Part shown: positions 20,115-29,140 of the stretch, piece by piece | Layout of the letters: every line of letters begins with the position of its first letter | How positions within the stretch are numbered: position 1 is the first letter of the stretch | Source of the DNA: Vibrio japonicus | GTDB taxonomy: Bacteria; Pseudomonadota; Gammaproteobacteria; Enterobacterales; Vibrionaceae | Direction: 5' to 3' | NCBI RefSeq assembly: GCF_024582835.1 | Contig: NZ_CP102096.1 | Coordinates: forward strand, 2,356,001-2,420,000 | DNA length: 64,000 nt | Program-made: the position numbers and the translations under genes | The notes under the pieces: generated by a model | The model's input: the letters and a program-made list of their open reading frames with translations, nothing else | Databases searched by the model: none | Told to the model about the DNA's origin: nothing

Positions 20115-21872
20115 ATGGCAGGACACATCCCTCGCAGCTTTATCGATGACCTACTCGCCCGACTTGATATTGTCGATATCATTGACGCACGCTTAAAACT
20201 TAAGAAAAAAGGCAAAAACTACAGCGCTTGCTGCCCTTTTCACAATGAAAAAACACCGTCGTTCAGCGTAAGCCAAGAAAAGCAGTTTTATCACTGTTTT
20301 GGCTGTGGTGTTCACGGGAACGCCATCGACTTTATGATGGAGTACGAGCGTTTAGAATTTCCTGAAGCTATTGAAGAACTTGCCTCTTTCCTTGGCTTAG
20401 ATGTTCCTAGAGAACAAAGCCAAAACGGACGCTTCCAATCCAATCAACCTCAAGCCAGTACCGAACAAAAGCGCAATCTTTATGATCTTATGGGCAGCAT
20501 TGCTCAGTTTTACCGAGATCAACTCAAGCTCTCAAGCAGCAAGATCGCCATTGATTATTTAAAAGATCGCGGCCTTTCGGGTGAGATCGTTCAGAAATTT
20601 GGCATCGGCTATGTTGCTGATGAGTGGGATCTTGTTCGTAAGAACTTCGGACAAAATAAACAAACCCAAGATATGCTTGTTTCGGGCGGTATGTTGATCG
20701 AAAGCGACAAAGGCAGTCGTTACGACCGCTTTCGTGGCCGAGTTATGTTCCCGATCCGAGACCGTCGTGGTCGCGTTATTGGCTTTGGTGGCCGAGTCAT
20801 TGGCGAAGGCACGCCTAAATACCTCAACTCTCCCGAAACGCCAATCTTCCATAAAGGCAAAGAGTTGTATGGCCTTTATGAAGTCATGCAAGCGCATCGT
20901 GAACCTGAACAGATCTTGGTGGTTGAAGGCTACATGGACGTGGTCGCACTCGCCCAATATGGTGTCGACTACTCTGTTGCCTCACTGGGTACGTCAACAA
21001 CGGGTGATCACATTCAGCTGCTGTTTCGCCAAACAAAAACCGTAGTGTGTTGCTACGATGGTGACCGAGCGGGTAAAGAAGCGGCATGGCGAGCGTTGGA
21101 AAATGCGCTTCAGTACCTTAAAACAGGCAATACACTTAAGTTCTTGTTTTTACCTGATGGTGAAGACCCAGACAGCTACGTTCGCAAATATGGAAAAGAA
21201 GCGCTTGAGCAGCAAATACAGCAAGCGACTCCGCTTTCAAACTACCTGTTTGATAACCTAATTGACATCCATCAGCTTAACCTTGGCAGTAATGAAGGTA
21301 AATCTGCGCTACGTGCACATGCCAGCGCCTTGATCGATAAAATACCTGATCCATACTTTCAAGAGTTACTTGAAAAGCTATTGGATGAGCGAACTGGATT
21401 TGATAACCGACTTCGCCAATCACGAAAGATCGTGGGTGAGACTCGACCTCAACCGCATAAGGAGATAAAACGCACTCCGATGCGAGAGGTTATCGCTTTG
21501 CTTATCCAGAATCCGAGCTATGCTCAAATGGTACCAGAACTCTCAAGTGTGAGAGAATTAGGGGTACCAGGACTAAGATTATTTGTAGAGGTGCTTGAAT
21601 ATTGTCAGCAGCACCCCAATATAAATACGGGCCAGTTGATTGAGCACTGGCGTGATACAAGCCATGAGGCTTTACTTTCTCGTCTTGCTGGGTGGGAAAT
21701 CCCACTAGATGAAGATAATGAACAAGATATATTCTTAGACTCATTGGACAAAATTCTTGCCCAGTGCGTTGAAAAGCAAATTGAAAACCTGCAGGCCAAA
21801 GAAAGAAGTGTCGGTTTATCAGCCGAAGAAAAAAGGGAGCTGCTAGCGTTGATGCTAGATTTAAAAGCGTAA
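20115..21872 (+). CDS. dnaG: DNA primase DnaG
   Basis: Synthesises RNA primers at the replication fork. The N-terminal zinc finger (CCPFHNEKTPSFSVSQ, YHCFGCG), the TOPRIM catalytic core (VVEGYMDVVAL, CYDGDRAGKEAAW) and a C-terminal DnaB-interaction region are all present in 585 aa. The ATG at 20115 gives MAGHIPRSFI as in homologues; an upstream TTG is open but lacks support. Confidence 0.97.
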   Translation: MAGHIPRSFIDDLLARLDIVDIIDARLKLKKKGKNYSACCPFHNEKTPSFSVSQEKQFYHCFGCGVHGNAIDFMMEYERLEFPEAIEELASFLGLDVPREQSQNGRFQSNQPQASTEQKRNLYDLMGSIAQFYRDQLKLSSSKIAIDYLKDRGLSGEIVQKFGIGYVADEWDLVRKNFGQNKQTQDMLVSGGMLIESDKGSRYDRFRGRVMFPIRDRRGRVIGFGGRVIGEGTPKYLNSPETPIFHKGKELYGLYEVMQAHREPEQILVVEGYMDVVALAQYGVDYSVASLGTSTTGDHIQLLFRQTKTVVCCYDGDRAGKEAAWRALENALQYLKTGNTLKFLFLPDGEDPDSYVRKYGKEALEQQIQQATPLSNYLFDNLIDIHQLNLGSNEGKSALRAHASALIDKIPDPYFQELLEKLLDERTGFDNRLRQSRKIVGETRPQPHKEIKRTPMREVIALLIQNPSYAQMVPELSSVRELGVPGLRLFVEVLEYCQQHPNINTGQLIEHWRDTSHEALLSRLAGWEIPLDEDNEQDIFLDSLDKILAQCVEKQIENLQAKERSVGLSAEEKRELLALMLDLKA

Positions 21873-21906
21873 CCCTGTTCGAATAGTCAGCAACCAATTA
21901 ATTTGT

Positions 21907-21912
21907 TATAAT
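21907..21912 (+). promoter_or_regulatory. Candidate internal promoter (-10) before rpoD
   Basis: TATAAT within TTGTTATAATGTG, about 60 bases before the rpoD ATG, with a four-of-six -35 match (TAGTCA) 17 bp upstream. An internal rpoD promoter is known in this operon in E. coli. Confidence 0.45.
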
Positions 21913-21970
21913 GTGTGGTTTGCAATTCGCATTCTAATTCCTTCACCAGATACTAAGTTGGATACCGTCT

Positions 21971-23833
21971 ATGGATCAAAATCCGCAGTCACAGCTAAAA
22001 CAGCTTGTCATTAAAGGCAAGGAACAAGGCTATCTGACCTACGCAGAAGTAAACGATCACCTACCAGCTGAAATCGTAGATTCAGAACAGGTAGAAGATA
22101 TCATTCAGATGATCAACGACATGGGTATCCGTGTTGTTGAAACAGCACCAGATGCCGATGATCTGGCTCTGAATGACGATGAAACTATCACCGATGAAGA
22201 TGCAGCAGAAGCTGCAGCGGCCGCTCTATCAAGTGTAGAGAGTGAAATTGGCCGTACAACGGATCCAGTGCGTATGTACATGCGTGAAATGGGTACCGTT
22301 GAACTACTGACTCGTGAGGGCGAAATCGACATCGCTAAGCGTATTGAAGATGGCATTAACCAAGTTCAAAACGCAGTGGCTGAGTATCCAGGCACTATCC
22401 CTTACATCCTTGAGCAGTTTGACAAAATTCAAGCAGAAGAGCTCCGCCTGACTGACCTGATTACTGGTTTTGTCGACCCAAATTCGGACGAAACTACTGC
22501 GCCAACGGCTACTCACATCGGTTCTGAACTCGCTGAATCTGATCTTGAAGATGAAGACGAAGAAGATATTGATGAGGATGAAGACGAGGACGGTGACGAC
22601 TCAGATAGCGAAGAAGATACAGGTATTGATCCAGAGCTTGCTTTGGAAAAATTCACTGCGCTTCGCAATACATTCCAAAACTTCCAGCTAGCTTGTAACG
22701 AGTTCGGCAAAGAAAGCCCTAAAGCGCAAATTGCGCACGAGCTTGTATTGGATGTATTTAAAGAGTTCCGCCTAACACCTAAGCAGTTTGACTACCTAGT
22801 CAATGAACTGCGTACTTCTATGGAGCGAGTACGTACTCAAGAGCGCTTAATCATGAAAGCGTCTGTTGAATACGGAAAAATGCCTAAGAAGTCATTCATT
22901 GCCCTATTTACTGGTAATGAATCTAGCGATGCTTGGCTAGATGAAATTTTAGCATCTGATAAACCATACGCTGACAAAATCCGTCGTAGCGAAGATGACA
23001 TTCGCCGCTCAATCATGAAGCTAAAAGCGATCGAAAATGAAACAGCTCTAACGGTTCAAAGCATTAAAGACATCAGCCGTCGTATGTCTATCGGTGAAGC
23101 TAAAGCTCGCCGCGCTAAGAAAGAGATGGTTGAAGCGAACTTACGTCTGGTTATCTCTATCGCGAAGAAATACACCAACCGTGGCCTACAGTTCTTGGAT
23201 CTAATCCAGGAAGGTAACATCGGTCTGATGAAAGCGGTAGATAAGTTCGAATACCGTCGTGGTTACAAGTTCTCGACTTATGCAACTTGGTGGATTCGTC
23301 AGGCAATCACTCGTTCGATTGCAGACCAAGCTCGTACTATCCGTATTCCGGTTCATATGATCGAAACGATCAATAAACTGAACCGTATCTCTCGTCAAAT
23401 GCTACAAGAGATGGGTCGTGAACCACTACCGGAAGAACTGGCAGAACGCATGCAGATGCCAGAAGACAAGATCCGTAAAGTACTTAAGATTGCGAAAGAG
23501 CCAATCTCGATGGAAACCCCTATCGGTGATGACGAAGATTCGCATCTAGGTGACTTTATCGAAGATACCACGCTTGAACTTCCACTGGATTCAGCGACAG
23601 CTGGTAGTCTTAAGGTAGCGACTAAAGACGTACTTGCAGGCTTAACGCCACGTGAAGCAAAAGTACTACGTATGCGCTTCGGTATCGATATGAACACTGA
23701 CCACACTCTTGAAGAAGTAGGTAAGCAGTTCGACGTTACTCGTGAACGTATCCGTCAGATAGAAGCCAAAGCGTTACGTAAGCTACGTCACCCAAGCCGT
23801 TCAGAAACTCTGCGCAGCTTCCTAGACGAGTAA
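21971..23833 (+). CDS. rpoD: RNA polymerase sigma factor RpoD (sigma-70)
   Basis: Housekeeping sigma factor, 620 aa. Region 1.1 occupies the N-terminus, a strongly acidic non-conserved insert follows at about residues 190-215, then region 1.2 to 4 including [20 protein letters not shown] (region 2) and the -35-binding [23 protein letters not shown]. Last gene of the rpsU operon; a terminator follows, then the tRNA that hosts the mobile element. Confidence 0.98.
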   Translation: MDQNPQSQLKQLVIKGKEQGYLTYAEVNDHLPAEIVDSEQVEDIIQMINDMGIRVVETAPDADDLALNDDETITDEDAAEAAAAALSSVESEIGRTTDPVRMYMREMGTVELLTREGEIDIAKRIEDGINQVQNAVAEYPGTIPYILEQFDKIQAEELRLTDLITGFVDPNSDETTAPTATHIGSELAESDLEDEDEEDIDEDEDEDGDDSDSEEDTGIDPELALEKFTALRNTFQNFQLACNEFGKESPKAQIAHELVLDVFKEFRLTPKQFDYLVNELRTSMERVRTQERLIMKASVEYGKMPKKSFIALFTGNESSDAWLDEILASDKPYADKIRRSEDDIRRSIMKLKAIENETALTVQSIKDISRRMSIGEAKARRAKKEMVEANLRLVISIAKKYTNRGLQFLDLIQEGNIGLMKAVDKFEYRRGYKFSTYATWWIRQAITRSIADQARTIRIPVHMIETINKLNRISRQMLQEMGREPLPEELAERMQMPEDKIRKVLKIAKEPISMETPIGDDEDSHLGDFIEDTTLELPLDSATAGSLKVATKDVLAGLTPREAKVLRMRFGIDMNTDHTLEEVGKQFDVTRERIRQIEAKALRKLRHPSRSETLRSFLDE

Positions 23834-23861
23834 TTTGCTAAGCAATGTGCTTTTATTGATG

Positions 23862-23889
23862 AAAAGGTGAGCTATGGCTCACCTTTTTT
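23862..23889 (+). terminator. Rho-independent terminator of the rpsU-rpoD operon
   Basis: Stem AAAAGGTGAGC / GCTCACCTTTT with a short loop and a T-run, 28 bases after the rpoD stop. Confidence 0.87.
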
Positions 23890-23944
23890 GTATTCAACAG
23901 ATTTAAGTGAATAAAAACTAAGCGCATTTACCCTACTCTCTATC

Positions 23945-23973
23945 TAGACAGCATAATCTTCATCACCTATAAT
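23945..23973 (+). promoter_or_regulatory. Promoter of the tRNA-Ile(CAU) gene
   Basis: TAGACA (23945-23950), 17-bp spacer, TATAAT (23968-23973), ending 14 bases before the tRNA. Very close to consensus and in the right place for a stable RNA gene. Confidence 0.75.
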
Positions 23974-23987
23974 CATTGCCCTACAAA

Positions 23988-24063
23988 GGCCCCTTAGCTC
24001 AGTGGTTAGAGCAGTCGACTCATAATCGATTGGTCCCCAGTTCAAGTCTGGGAGGGGCCACCA
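23988..24063 (+). tRNA. ileX: tRNA-Ile (anticodon CAU, lysidine type), host of the element
   Basis: 76-nt cloverleaf starting GGCCCCTTAGCTCAG and ending in encoded CCA. The anticodon loop CTCATAA has CAU. The acceptor stem GGCCCCT/AGGGGCC and anticodon arm resemble E. coli ileX, which also lies near rpoD, so I call it the Ile2 tRNA modified to lysidine at C34; automated tools often label this gene tRNA-Met. Its 3' part (from 24018) is the left attachment site of the integrated element, and integration has restored a complete tRNA with a replaced 3' half. Confidence 0.93.
24018..24063 (+). repeat. attL: 3' half of tRNA-Ile(CAU)
   Basis: 46-bp direct repeat shared with 39605-39650. Identical from ACTCATAATCGATTGGTCC and through the acceptor 3' strand, with two differences that fall on partner positions of the T stem (CCAG...CTGG here, GCAG...CTGC at the far end). 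Confidence 0.92.
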
Positions 24064-24161
24064 TTCAAATCAAGCACTTATCGCTTACCCTTCTTTGAAT
24101 GTTGCCTTTTATTCCGTCCCGAGGTACAAAATCAGTACAGTACGCATTCGGGAGTACTCAC

Positions 24162-25253
24162 ATGGCAACTTTAGTTAAAACTTCTTCAGGTACCTGGAAA
24201 GCCGTTATTCGAAAAACCGGCTGGCCGACGACGTCTAAAACTTTTCGTCTCAAACGCGATGCCGAGGATTGGGCAAGACGCACCGAAGATGAAATTGTGC
24301 GTGGCGTGTATATCAAACGTTCCTCATCTGAACGACTCACCATTGAAGAAGCGTTAAAACGCTACCTGGCAGAAATCTCACCGACCAAACGACCGGCGAC
24401 CGCTGCCTGTGACGCGAGACATTCCAAACCGATTATCAAAGCCCTGGGAAAATACTCCCTGGCTGCCCTGACTCCCGAAATCATTGCCAAGTATCGAGAC
24501 GACCGATTAGCTGGCCTGGACCGTTGCGACGCCAGAGGTAACCCGGCACCCAAACCACGCTCACCTAATACCGTGCGCATTGACCTGGCCCTGCTCAGTC
24601 ACCTGTACAATATTGCGATTAAAGAATGGGGTATCGGCCTGGCAATTAACCCGGTCCAGAACATTCGTAAGCCCTCCCCACCTTCTGGCCGGGAACGACG
24701 CTTGACCGAGGAAGAAGAGATACAGCTCCTGGAAGCCGTTGAGGCGCACACTAATCCGATGCTGGCTTGGATTGTTCGTATCGCACTGGAAACCGGTATG
24801 CGTTCCTCTGAAATCACTTCTCTGCGCCGCTCTCAGGTTGATTTGAAAAAGCGTGTGGTTTTCCTGGTCGAAACCAAAAACACCATGCCGAGAACCGTTC
24901 CGCTTTCTCTCCTGGCGTTAGAATCCTTTAAGCAGGCGATTAATAATCCGGTACGGCCCATTGATACCGATCTGATTTTCTTTGGCGAACCAGGCAAAGA
25001 CGGCAAGCGACGCCCGTACAACTTCAACAAAGTGTGGATGAAGATCAAAGCCAAGATTGGCCTGAAGGATTTTAAATTCCACGACCTGCGCCACGAGAGC
25101 GTCAGCCGCTTAGTTGAAGGCGGGCTAAGTGATCAGCAAGTCGCCGCCATCAGCGGCCACAAATCAATGCAGATGCTGCGCCGCTACACGCACCTCAGAG
25201 CCGAAGACCTGGTTGAAGAACTGGACGCGATTGCCAAAGGGAAAAAGGCTTAG
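24162..25253 (+). CDS. int: Tyrosine site-specific integrase
   Basis: Catalyses integration and excision at the tRNA attachment site. An N-terminal SAM-like core-binding region (about residues 60-170) precedes the catalytic domain with Arg in GMRSSEITSLRRSQ, HDLRH, GHKSMQMLRRYTHL carrying the H and nucleophile Tyr. 363 aa is typical. The ATG at 24162 (MATLVKTSSG) is preceded by GGGAG; the frame is open further upstream towards the tRNA but without support. It lies 98 bases inside attL, the normal place for such an integrase, and reads away from the tRNA. Confidence 0.95.
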   Translation: MATLVKTSSGTWKAVIRKTGWPTTSKTFRLKRDAEDWARRTEDEIVRGVYIKRSSSERLTIEEALKRYLAEISPTKRPATAACDARHSKPIIKALGKYSLAALTPEIIAKYRDDRLAGLDRCDARGNPAPKPRSPNTVRIDLALLSHLYNIAIKEWGIGLAINPVQNIRKPSPPSGRERRLTEEEEIQLLEAVEAHTNPMLAWIVRIALETGMRSSEITSLRRSQVDLKKRVVFLVETKNTMPRTVPLSLLALESFKQAINNPVRPIDTDLIFFGEPGKDGKRRPYNFNKVWMKIKAKIGLKDFKFHDLRHESVSRLVEGGLSDQQVAAISGHKSMQMLRRYTHLRAEDLVEELDAIAKGKKA

Positions 25254-25261
25254 CCAACACC

Positions 25262-25351
25262 GCCCCTCAAGTGTCAATGAAATGGGGATGAGCCCGGTGT
25301 AACCTGGCTGTCCTCCAATGGATGAGGCTGGTTTATTGACCTTGGGGGGTA
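25262..25351. repeat. Boundary unit 1L: inverted 17-bp arms, 56-bp spacer
   Basis: Begins GCCCCTCAAGTGTCAAT (25262-25278) and ends with a degenerate inverted copy, ATTGACCTTGGGGGG, from 25335. Its outer arm is the exact reverse complement of 28759-28775. It starts eight bases after the integrase stop. Confidence 0.75.
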
Positions 25352-25463
25352 ATTCATAGTGATTAGTATCGATACAATCTTTGAATAGCTGGGTAGTCGA
25401 ACACCCGCGATAACGATTTATTCGATCAGATAAGAAAAAGTATCTTGAAACCTTAAACGCTTC

Positions 25464-25946
25464 TTATAAGGTCAATAGTGCTAGGATTAGCCCACCAACC
25501 ACAGTACCGATAACTGCAACTACCGTTTGACTAAACATAGGACTGCCAACTAGCTTTTTAACCGATGAAGTTTCTTGAGCTTCACCTGCTGCCGAAGTTA
25601 AAAAATGGTCAGTAACATCATTACCACAATCTTTAATTTCAGTATCTTCATATCCATATCCGGGACTGATAAGTACAATCGGACTTCCATCATTAAAGTT
25701 ATCAATTTCTTTACGGCTGCGCTCCTGAAGTTTCTGAAGCTCTGTTTTATGAGAGAACCGTGTAGATATAACTCGAATGCTTTTCAACGAATGCGTTTCA
25801 ATTACAGAACCAGACACCAATAATCTGGCACCCTTTTTATAAGGAAAAACAAACTTGGCAAACAGTTCAGGCTCGGTGAGATCTTTGAACAAACAAATCC
25901 ATGAATCACTGTCTTTTTCTTTGATTAAAACGTGATAATTACTCAT
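25464..25946 (-). CDS. Tail-anchored protein of cargo module 1, unknown function
   Basis: 160 aa from the ATG at 25946 (MSNYHVLIKEKDSDSW); the frame stays open upstream but the earlier part reads like non-coding sequence. The body is a mixed alpha/beta, hydrophilic domain containing ARLLVSGSVIE and GSPIVLISPGYGYEDTEIKD. The last 25 residues form one clear membrane helix (SQTVVAVIGTVVGGLILALL), so the bulk should face the cytoplasm as a tail-anchored protein. I do not recognise the family. It is the last gene of the nuclease, PRTase, NADAR string, 125 bases after the NADAR stop. A membrane-anchored partner of a soluble conflict module is a reasonable but unproven guess. Confidence 0.7.
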   Translation of the reverse strand: MSNYHVLIKEKDSDSWICLFKDLTEPELFAKFVFPYKKGARLLVSGSVIETHSLKSIRVISTRFSHKTELQKLQERSRKEIDNFNDGSPIVLISPGYGYEDTEIKDCGNDVTDHFLTSAAGEAQETSSVKKLVGSPMFSQTVVAVIGTVVGGLILALLTL

Positions 25947-26071
25947 TAATTCATTTAACCTTATACATGTAGCCCTGTTAAGATGTAAGCTAAGCAACGC
26001 AATACCGAAGCCGCCGCCTACTACCTTAAACACTAAATGCAACGCGTTGAGAATCACTCTTAAACAGTTTG

Positions 26072-26698
26072 TTAAACGTCAAACATGTTAATTTGTGGAG
26101 TGGCTAAAATACGAGAGTCCGATTTATTTACTGGCAAAATATCTTGATTGTAGAGTTTAAATTGAGGAATATTTAATGGAGGGACAACCATAAAGCGCTC
26201 TTTTTTATTATGTATAACTTGTTCTCGAAGTTCCATCAACAATCGCCCTAGCGCATTTACACCAACATATAAGTTTTGCTCCACAGGTTTTGCCCCCCAG
26301 AAGTCATCCTTATTCGAAATCTCAACAATTTGCATATCCTGCGTACTCAGGAGGAGTGACGAAAACTCATCCCAATTTTGAGCTAACTTTACTCTTAAAC
26401 ACCACTTCATGACTAAAATTCTAACAGCTAGCCAGTCGTCTCTTGAATGCTCTCTAAATGGTTTACCTACCATTTTCGCTGTCATAGGACTCCCTTGTGT
26501 TAGGATTTTTTCTTGTACGTCAGGCAGATGTGGAAAACGACAAGCTTGGTATAGTGCTTCCACACTTTTAATTGCCACGCAATTTACAACAACAGGAAAA
26601 CCGCCCGCCATATTTGACAAACCACCCCACTGTTCGGTGGTTTTCTTAAATGCAGCTGCATTTCTTATGTCATATTGCTTTTTTTCATGTTGTTTCAT
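26072..26698 (-). CDS. NADAR-family protein (YbiA-like)
   Basis: 208 aa from the ATG at 26698 (MKQHEKKQYD). The NADAR fold (NAD and ADP-ribose superfamily) is recognised by WGGLSNMAGGFPVVVNC, KSVEALYQACRFP and DDFWGAKP. Family members include YbiA/RibX N-glycosidases acting on riboflavin intermediates, and proteins that remove ADP-ribose from guanine in DarT-NADAR pairs. No DarT is nearby. It starts four bases after the stop of the PRTase-like gene, so the two are almost surely co-translated. The extra C-terminal 60 residues beyond the NADAR core have no family I recognise. Confidence 0.85.
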   Translation of the reverse strand: MKQHEKKQYDIRNAAAFKKTTEQWGGLSNMAGGFPVVVNCVAIKSVEALYQACRFPHLPDVQEKILTQGSPMTAKMVGKPFREHSRDDWLAVRILVMKWCLRVKLAQNWDEFSSLLLSTQDMQIVEISNKDDFWGAKPVEQNLYVGVNALGRLLMELREQVIHNKKERFMVVPPLNIPQFKLYNQDILPVNKSDSRILATPQINMFDV

Positions 26699-26702
26699 AA
26701 TA

Positions 26703-27710
26703 CTAGCCGTATGTTTTCCTTTGTAATAAAGGATACCACTTACCAAACGGATGTGCCGTAGAGTAACTAGGGTCACCCCACCAAAACGCTAATGGGTTGT
26801 TATTTGGACAGTTTCGGAAGCTAAAAACCGTAGATCCAAAGCCAAAACCATCAAAACGATTGTAGCCCAATGGCTTAACCACTTTATTTGGAGATTGACA
26901 GTAGCCTAATATTTGTAAGCCCGCTTTGGTAATCGCCAACTCATATTGAGTTCTGCGCTTGCGAGAGAACACTTTGTTTTTGAGATCATTCTGAACTCTA
27001 AACGTTGGCTCTCGTTCCTGTCCGGCAATGTACTCACGGGCTTCTGGAATTTCCATTACAACTTCTTCTGGCCAGAATACATGAGATTTATCTTTATAGG
27101 ACAATCGATTTTCTAGGCGAAAATCCTCGATTGACCAGTATTTGAATGTAATGTTCTTTCCGTAAGCTTCTGCTAACTTTGGCAATGTTCGCTGTACGTA
27201 CCAAATGCCACTTTGATACCACCCCATAAGGACCACACTCATATGACAATTTTGAGGGGCATCGTTAATAATCCATTGTCGAAGATCAGACACTAGGCGA
27301 TTCCCCGAAAATAAGAAATCATCTAAATATATATAGTGCTCTGAATGGCTATTTACCTTTGGCTGCAATCCGTACTTATCTTGAACATGTTGACGTACTA
27401 AAGAGACTAATTCAGTCTGGCTATTACCATTTAACTGAACATCACAAAGAGACGCCTTTGACCAAAAGTCTGCTTGGTCCTCTGTAGAAAATTTCGGAGA
27501 TGTAATTAATGAAGAGATAAACTTTGAGAATTCTTCTTTTGTAATATATGTACGCTTTAGAATTCTATTGGTCTCGGCCAAAACAACTTCACGATCAACC
27601 TCATCAAACTGTTCAATCCATCTTCGAACATGAGCTTCATCTAATCGACCAAACTCTCCATCCGCATAATCTACTATTATACTTGATATACTACTGATCA
27701 AATCTTCCAC
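26703..27710 (-). CDS. Phosphoribosyltransferase-like protein (PRTase-CE type)
   Basis: 335 aa from a GTG at 27710 that has AAGGA seven bases upstream; an upstream TTG at 27743 lacks a ribosome-binding site. A helical N-terminal region (about 1-110; RRWIEQFDEVDREVVLAETN) precedes an alpha/beta domain with IYLDDFLFSGNRLVSDLRQW, which looks like the PRPP-binding loop of type I phosphoribosyltransferases, followed by MSVVLMGWYQSG. This arrangement matches the PRTase-CE domain described in bacterial conflict systems. The C-terminus (FGFGSTVFSFRNCPNNNPLAFWW) is conserved-looking and rich in aromatic residues. Coupled to the NADAR gene. Role inferred: a nucleotide-processing effector. Confidence 0.72.
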   Translation of the reverse strand: MEDLISSISSIIVDYADGEFGRLDEAHVRRWIEQFDEVDREVVLAETNRILKRTYITKEEFSKFISSLITSPKFSTEDQADFWSKASLCDVQLNGNSQTELVSLVRQHVQDKYGLQPKVNSHSEHYIYLDDFLFSGNRLVSDLRQWIINDAPQNCHMSVVLMGWYQSGIWYVQRTLPKLAEAYGKNITFKYWSIEDFRLENRLSYKDKSHVFWPEEVVMEIPEAREYIAGQEREPTFRVQNDLKNKVFSRKRRTQYELAITKAGLQILGYCQSPNKVVKPLGYNRFDGFGFGSTVFSFRNCPNNNPLAFWWGDPSYSTAHPFGKWYPLLQRKTYG

Positions 27711-27831
27711 GATCCTATCCTTATCAATAATTACAAAACTCAATTTTGACGTTTAATGTCTTGCTAAGAGGCTATATTTAGCGAAGAATGAGCGCAAGCC
27801 GAGCTTTTTGCGTCCTTTCTTGAGCAACTTG

Positions 27832-28368
27832 CTATAAGCCAAAATTACCATCAAACTCTGAAACCAAGCGTCCATTTTGAAACTGCTGTACAGAGTAATA
27901 GTTATTATCTTTATCTAGCTCGATGAAATAACCAACTTCATAACCGCAAACATGCTCGGGGTGAGTTTGCCCATCAAAAGACCAAACATCATCAAAACTA
28001 GCTTTTGTTAAAGTACGTAAACGTGCTCTATCACTAACTTTTTCTTCTTCGGGCCTCTCGGTCTTTTTCATTTCAATAGCGATTAAATTGTCTCTTGCCA
28101 TTACTTCACCACGACTATGCAGGATTAAATCACAAGTAATGTTTATAACTTTCATATCATCATCCAGCATGGTTTTAACTCTACCATTTTGCTTTCGGTT
28201 GTATTCGGTATCAGCGTAATAGGCTGACAAGCCATTTTGGTGAGCTATGGCTTCGAGAGGAATTGCGAGCCTAGAGCAAAGATTTCTTTCACTAACGCCA
28301 CTTAGGATATTTTGCGCTTCTCTTTGGAAAAACTGGGCTAGACTTTGTTCGAAGATTTGAGTTAACAC
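27832..28368 (-). CDS. PD-(D/E)XK-like nuclease fold protein
   Basis: 178 aa from a GTG at 28368 with a perfect AGGAGG six bases upstream; an in-frame start further up has no such site. The order ERNLCSRLAIPLE, a turn, INITCDLILHSRGE and NLIAIEMKK fits the E...D...ExK catalytic string of restriction-like nucleases. It is first in the minus-strand cargo module, 121 bases before the PRTase-like gene. No specificity or methylase partner is present, so this is not a standard restriction system. The fold call is by motif pattern only. Confidence 0.62.
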   Translation of the reverse strand: MLTQIFEQSLAQFFQREAQNILSGVSERNLCSRLAIPLEAIAHQNGLSAYYADTEYNRKQNGRVKTMLDDDMKVINITCDLILHSRGEVMARDNLIAIEMKKTERPEEEKVSDRARLRTLTKASFDDVWSFDGQTHPEHVCGYEVGYFIELDKDNNYYSVQQFQNGRLVSEFDGNFGL

Positions 28369-28397
28369 TCGATGCCTCCTTGGCTTATAACAGTATC

Positions 28398-28450
28398 TTT
28401 TAACTAGACACATTCCATATAAATGCAGAGAAAACACCGAATACAGTCAC
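28398..28450 (-). promoter_or_regulatory. Shared leader block 1, copy A (slot 1)
   Basis: Sequence upstream of the slot 1 genes resembling 39144-39197 upstream of the slot 2 genes: TTTTAA..AGACA..ATATAA..AGAAAACAC and GTCAC at matching spacing. On the minus strand it gives GTGTTTTCT followed by a TATAT(A/G) stretch, which may be a common promoter. Confidence 0.5.
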
Positions 28451-28503
28451 TTATCATATTGTTTCATTTACTAAAATATAAAACACAAAATTAAAAATGA
28501 AGA

Positions 28504-28533
28504 CAGTTTTGTATGACACCCCATACAAAACTG
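28504..28533. repeat. Perfect 12-bp inverted repeat
   Basis: CAGTTTTGTATG and CATACAAAACTG separated by ACACCC. It has no T-run on either side, so an operator is likelier than a terminator; it lies upstream of the slot 1 module. Confidence 0.7.
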
Positions 28534-28685
28534 ATTACATATTTAGTTATTAGAAAAAATAGGTCAAATGATGACAAGAGAAATGTGTCCCAAGTCTTAG
28601 GCTAGTACGCATGGAGCAGAAGTGTTTCAGCCAGGACGAGCTGAAACTGCTTTCCATACAGGAGTCGTCGTTAAAGTTCTCAAAT

Positions 28686-28775
28686 GCCCCTCATATGTCA
28701 ATAACTCCACCAGAGCCACAGTAATACACTTCTCTAATATCTTCATAAACTCACATATATTGACACTTGAGGGGC
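28686..28775. repeat. Boundary unit 1R: inverted 17-bp arms, 56-bp spacer
   Basis: GCCCCTCATATGTCAAT (28686-28702) and ATTGACACTTGAGGGGC (28759-28775) are inverted copies with two mismatches, again 56 bp apart. The right arm is a perfect inverted match of the outer arm of unit 1L. Confidence 0.78.
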
Positions 28776-29140
28776 ACATTCACGGCAACTGAGTAGCCAT
28801 AGAATGTAATCACTTAACAACAATAGTGATTTAAATCACAAATGCACATGCAACTAAAAGAAAATCATGATAGGTGATTTTTGCAAGTTAAGCGTATTCC
28901 ACCCGAATTAATCCAACTCTGCTTACTATCTCACTCACTTGATTCCACTCCTCTCTCTTTATTTATAAGTACAGAACAAAAGTAAACTTTAACAATTAAA
29001 ACAAAAGGATAAATAACAAACTCTATCAATAGAGATATTAATGTTCGATATACCGAAATCAAGAACGCTCAAAATCAGCAAAGACTCGATTTTAGCCGCT
29101 AAAAAATAGAAAACATCAAATCAAAAAACTTACGATATAT

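Noticed and set aside
22540-22625. GA-rich tract within rpoD as a low-complexity repeat or frameshift site
   Set aside because: It encodes the acidic non-conserved insert normal for RpoD of this group, in frame.
26072-26698. DarT-NADAR toxin-antitoxin pair
   Set aside because: No DarT-like ADP-ribosyltransferase is found beside the NADAR gene; the neighbour is a PRTase-like protein.
27832-28368. Type II restriction-modification system
   Set aside because: No methyltransferase gene is present in the slot or nearby, so the nuclease-like protein is not called a restriction enzyme.
25262-28775. Insertion sequence or transposon ending in the 17-bp repeats
   Set aside because: No transposase inside and no clear target-site duplication outside; kept as a boundary-repeat finding only.
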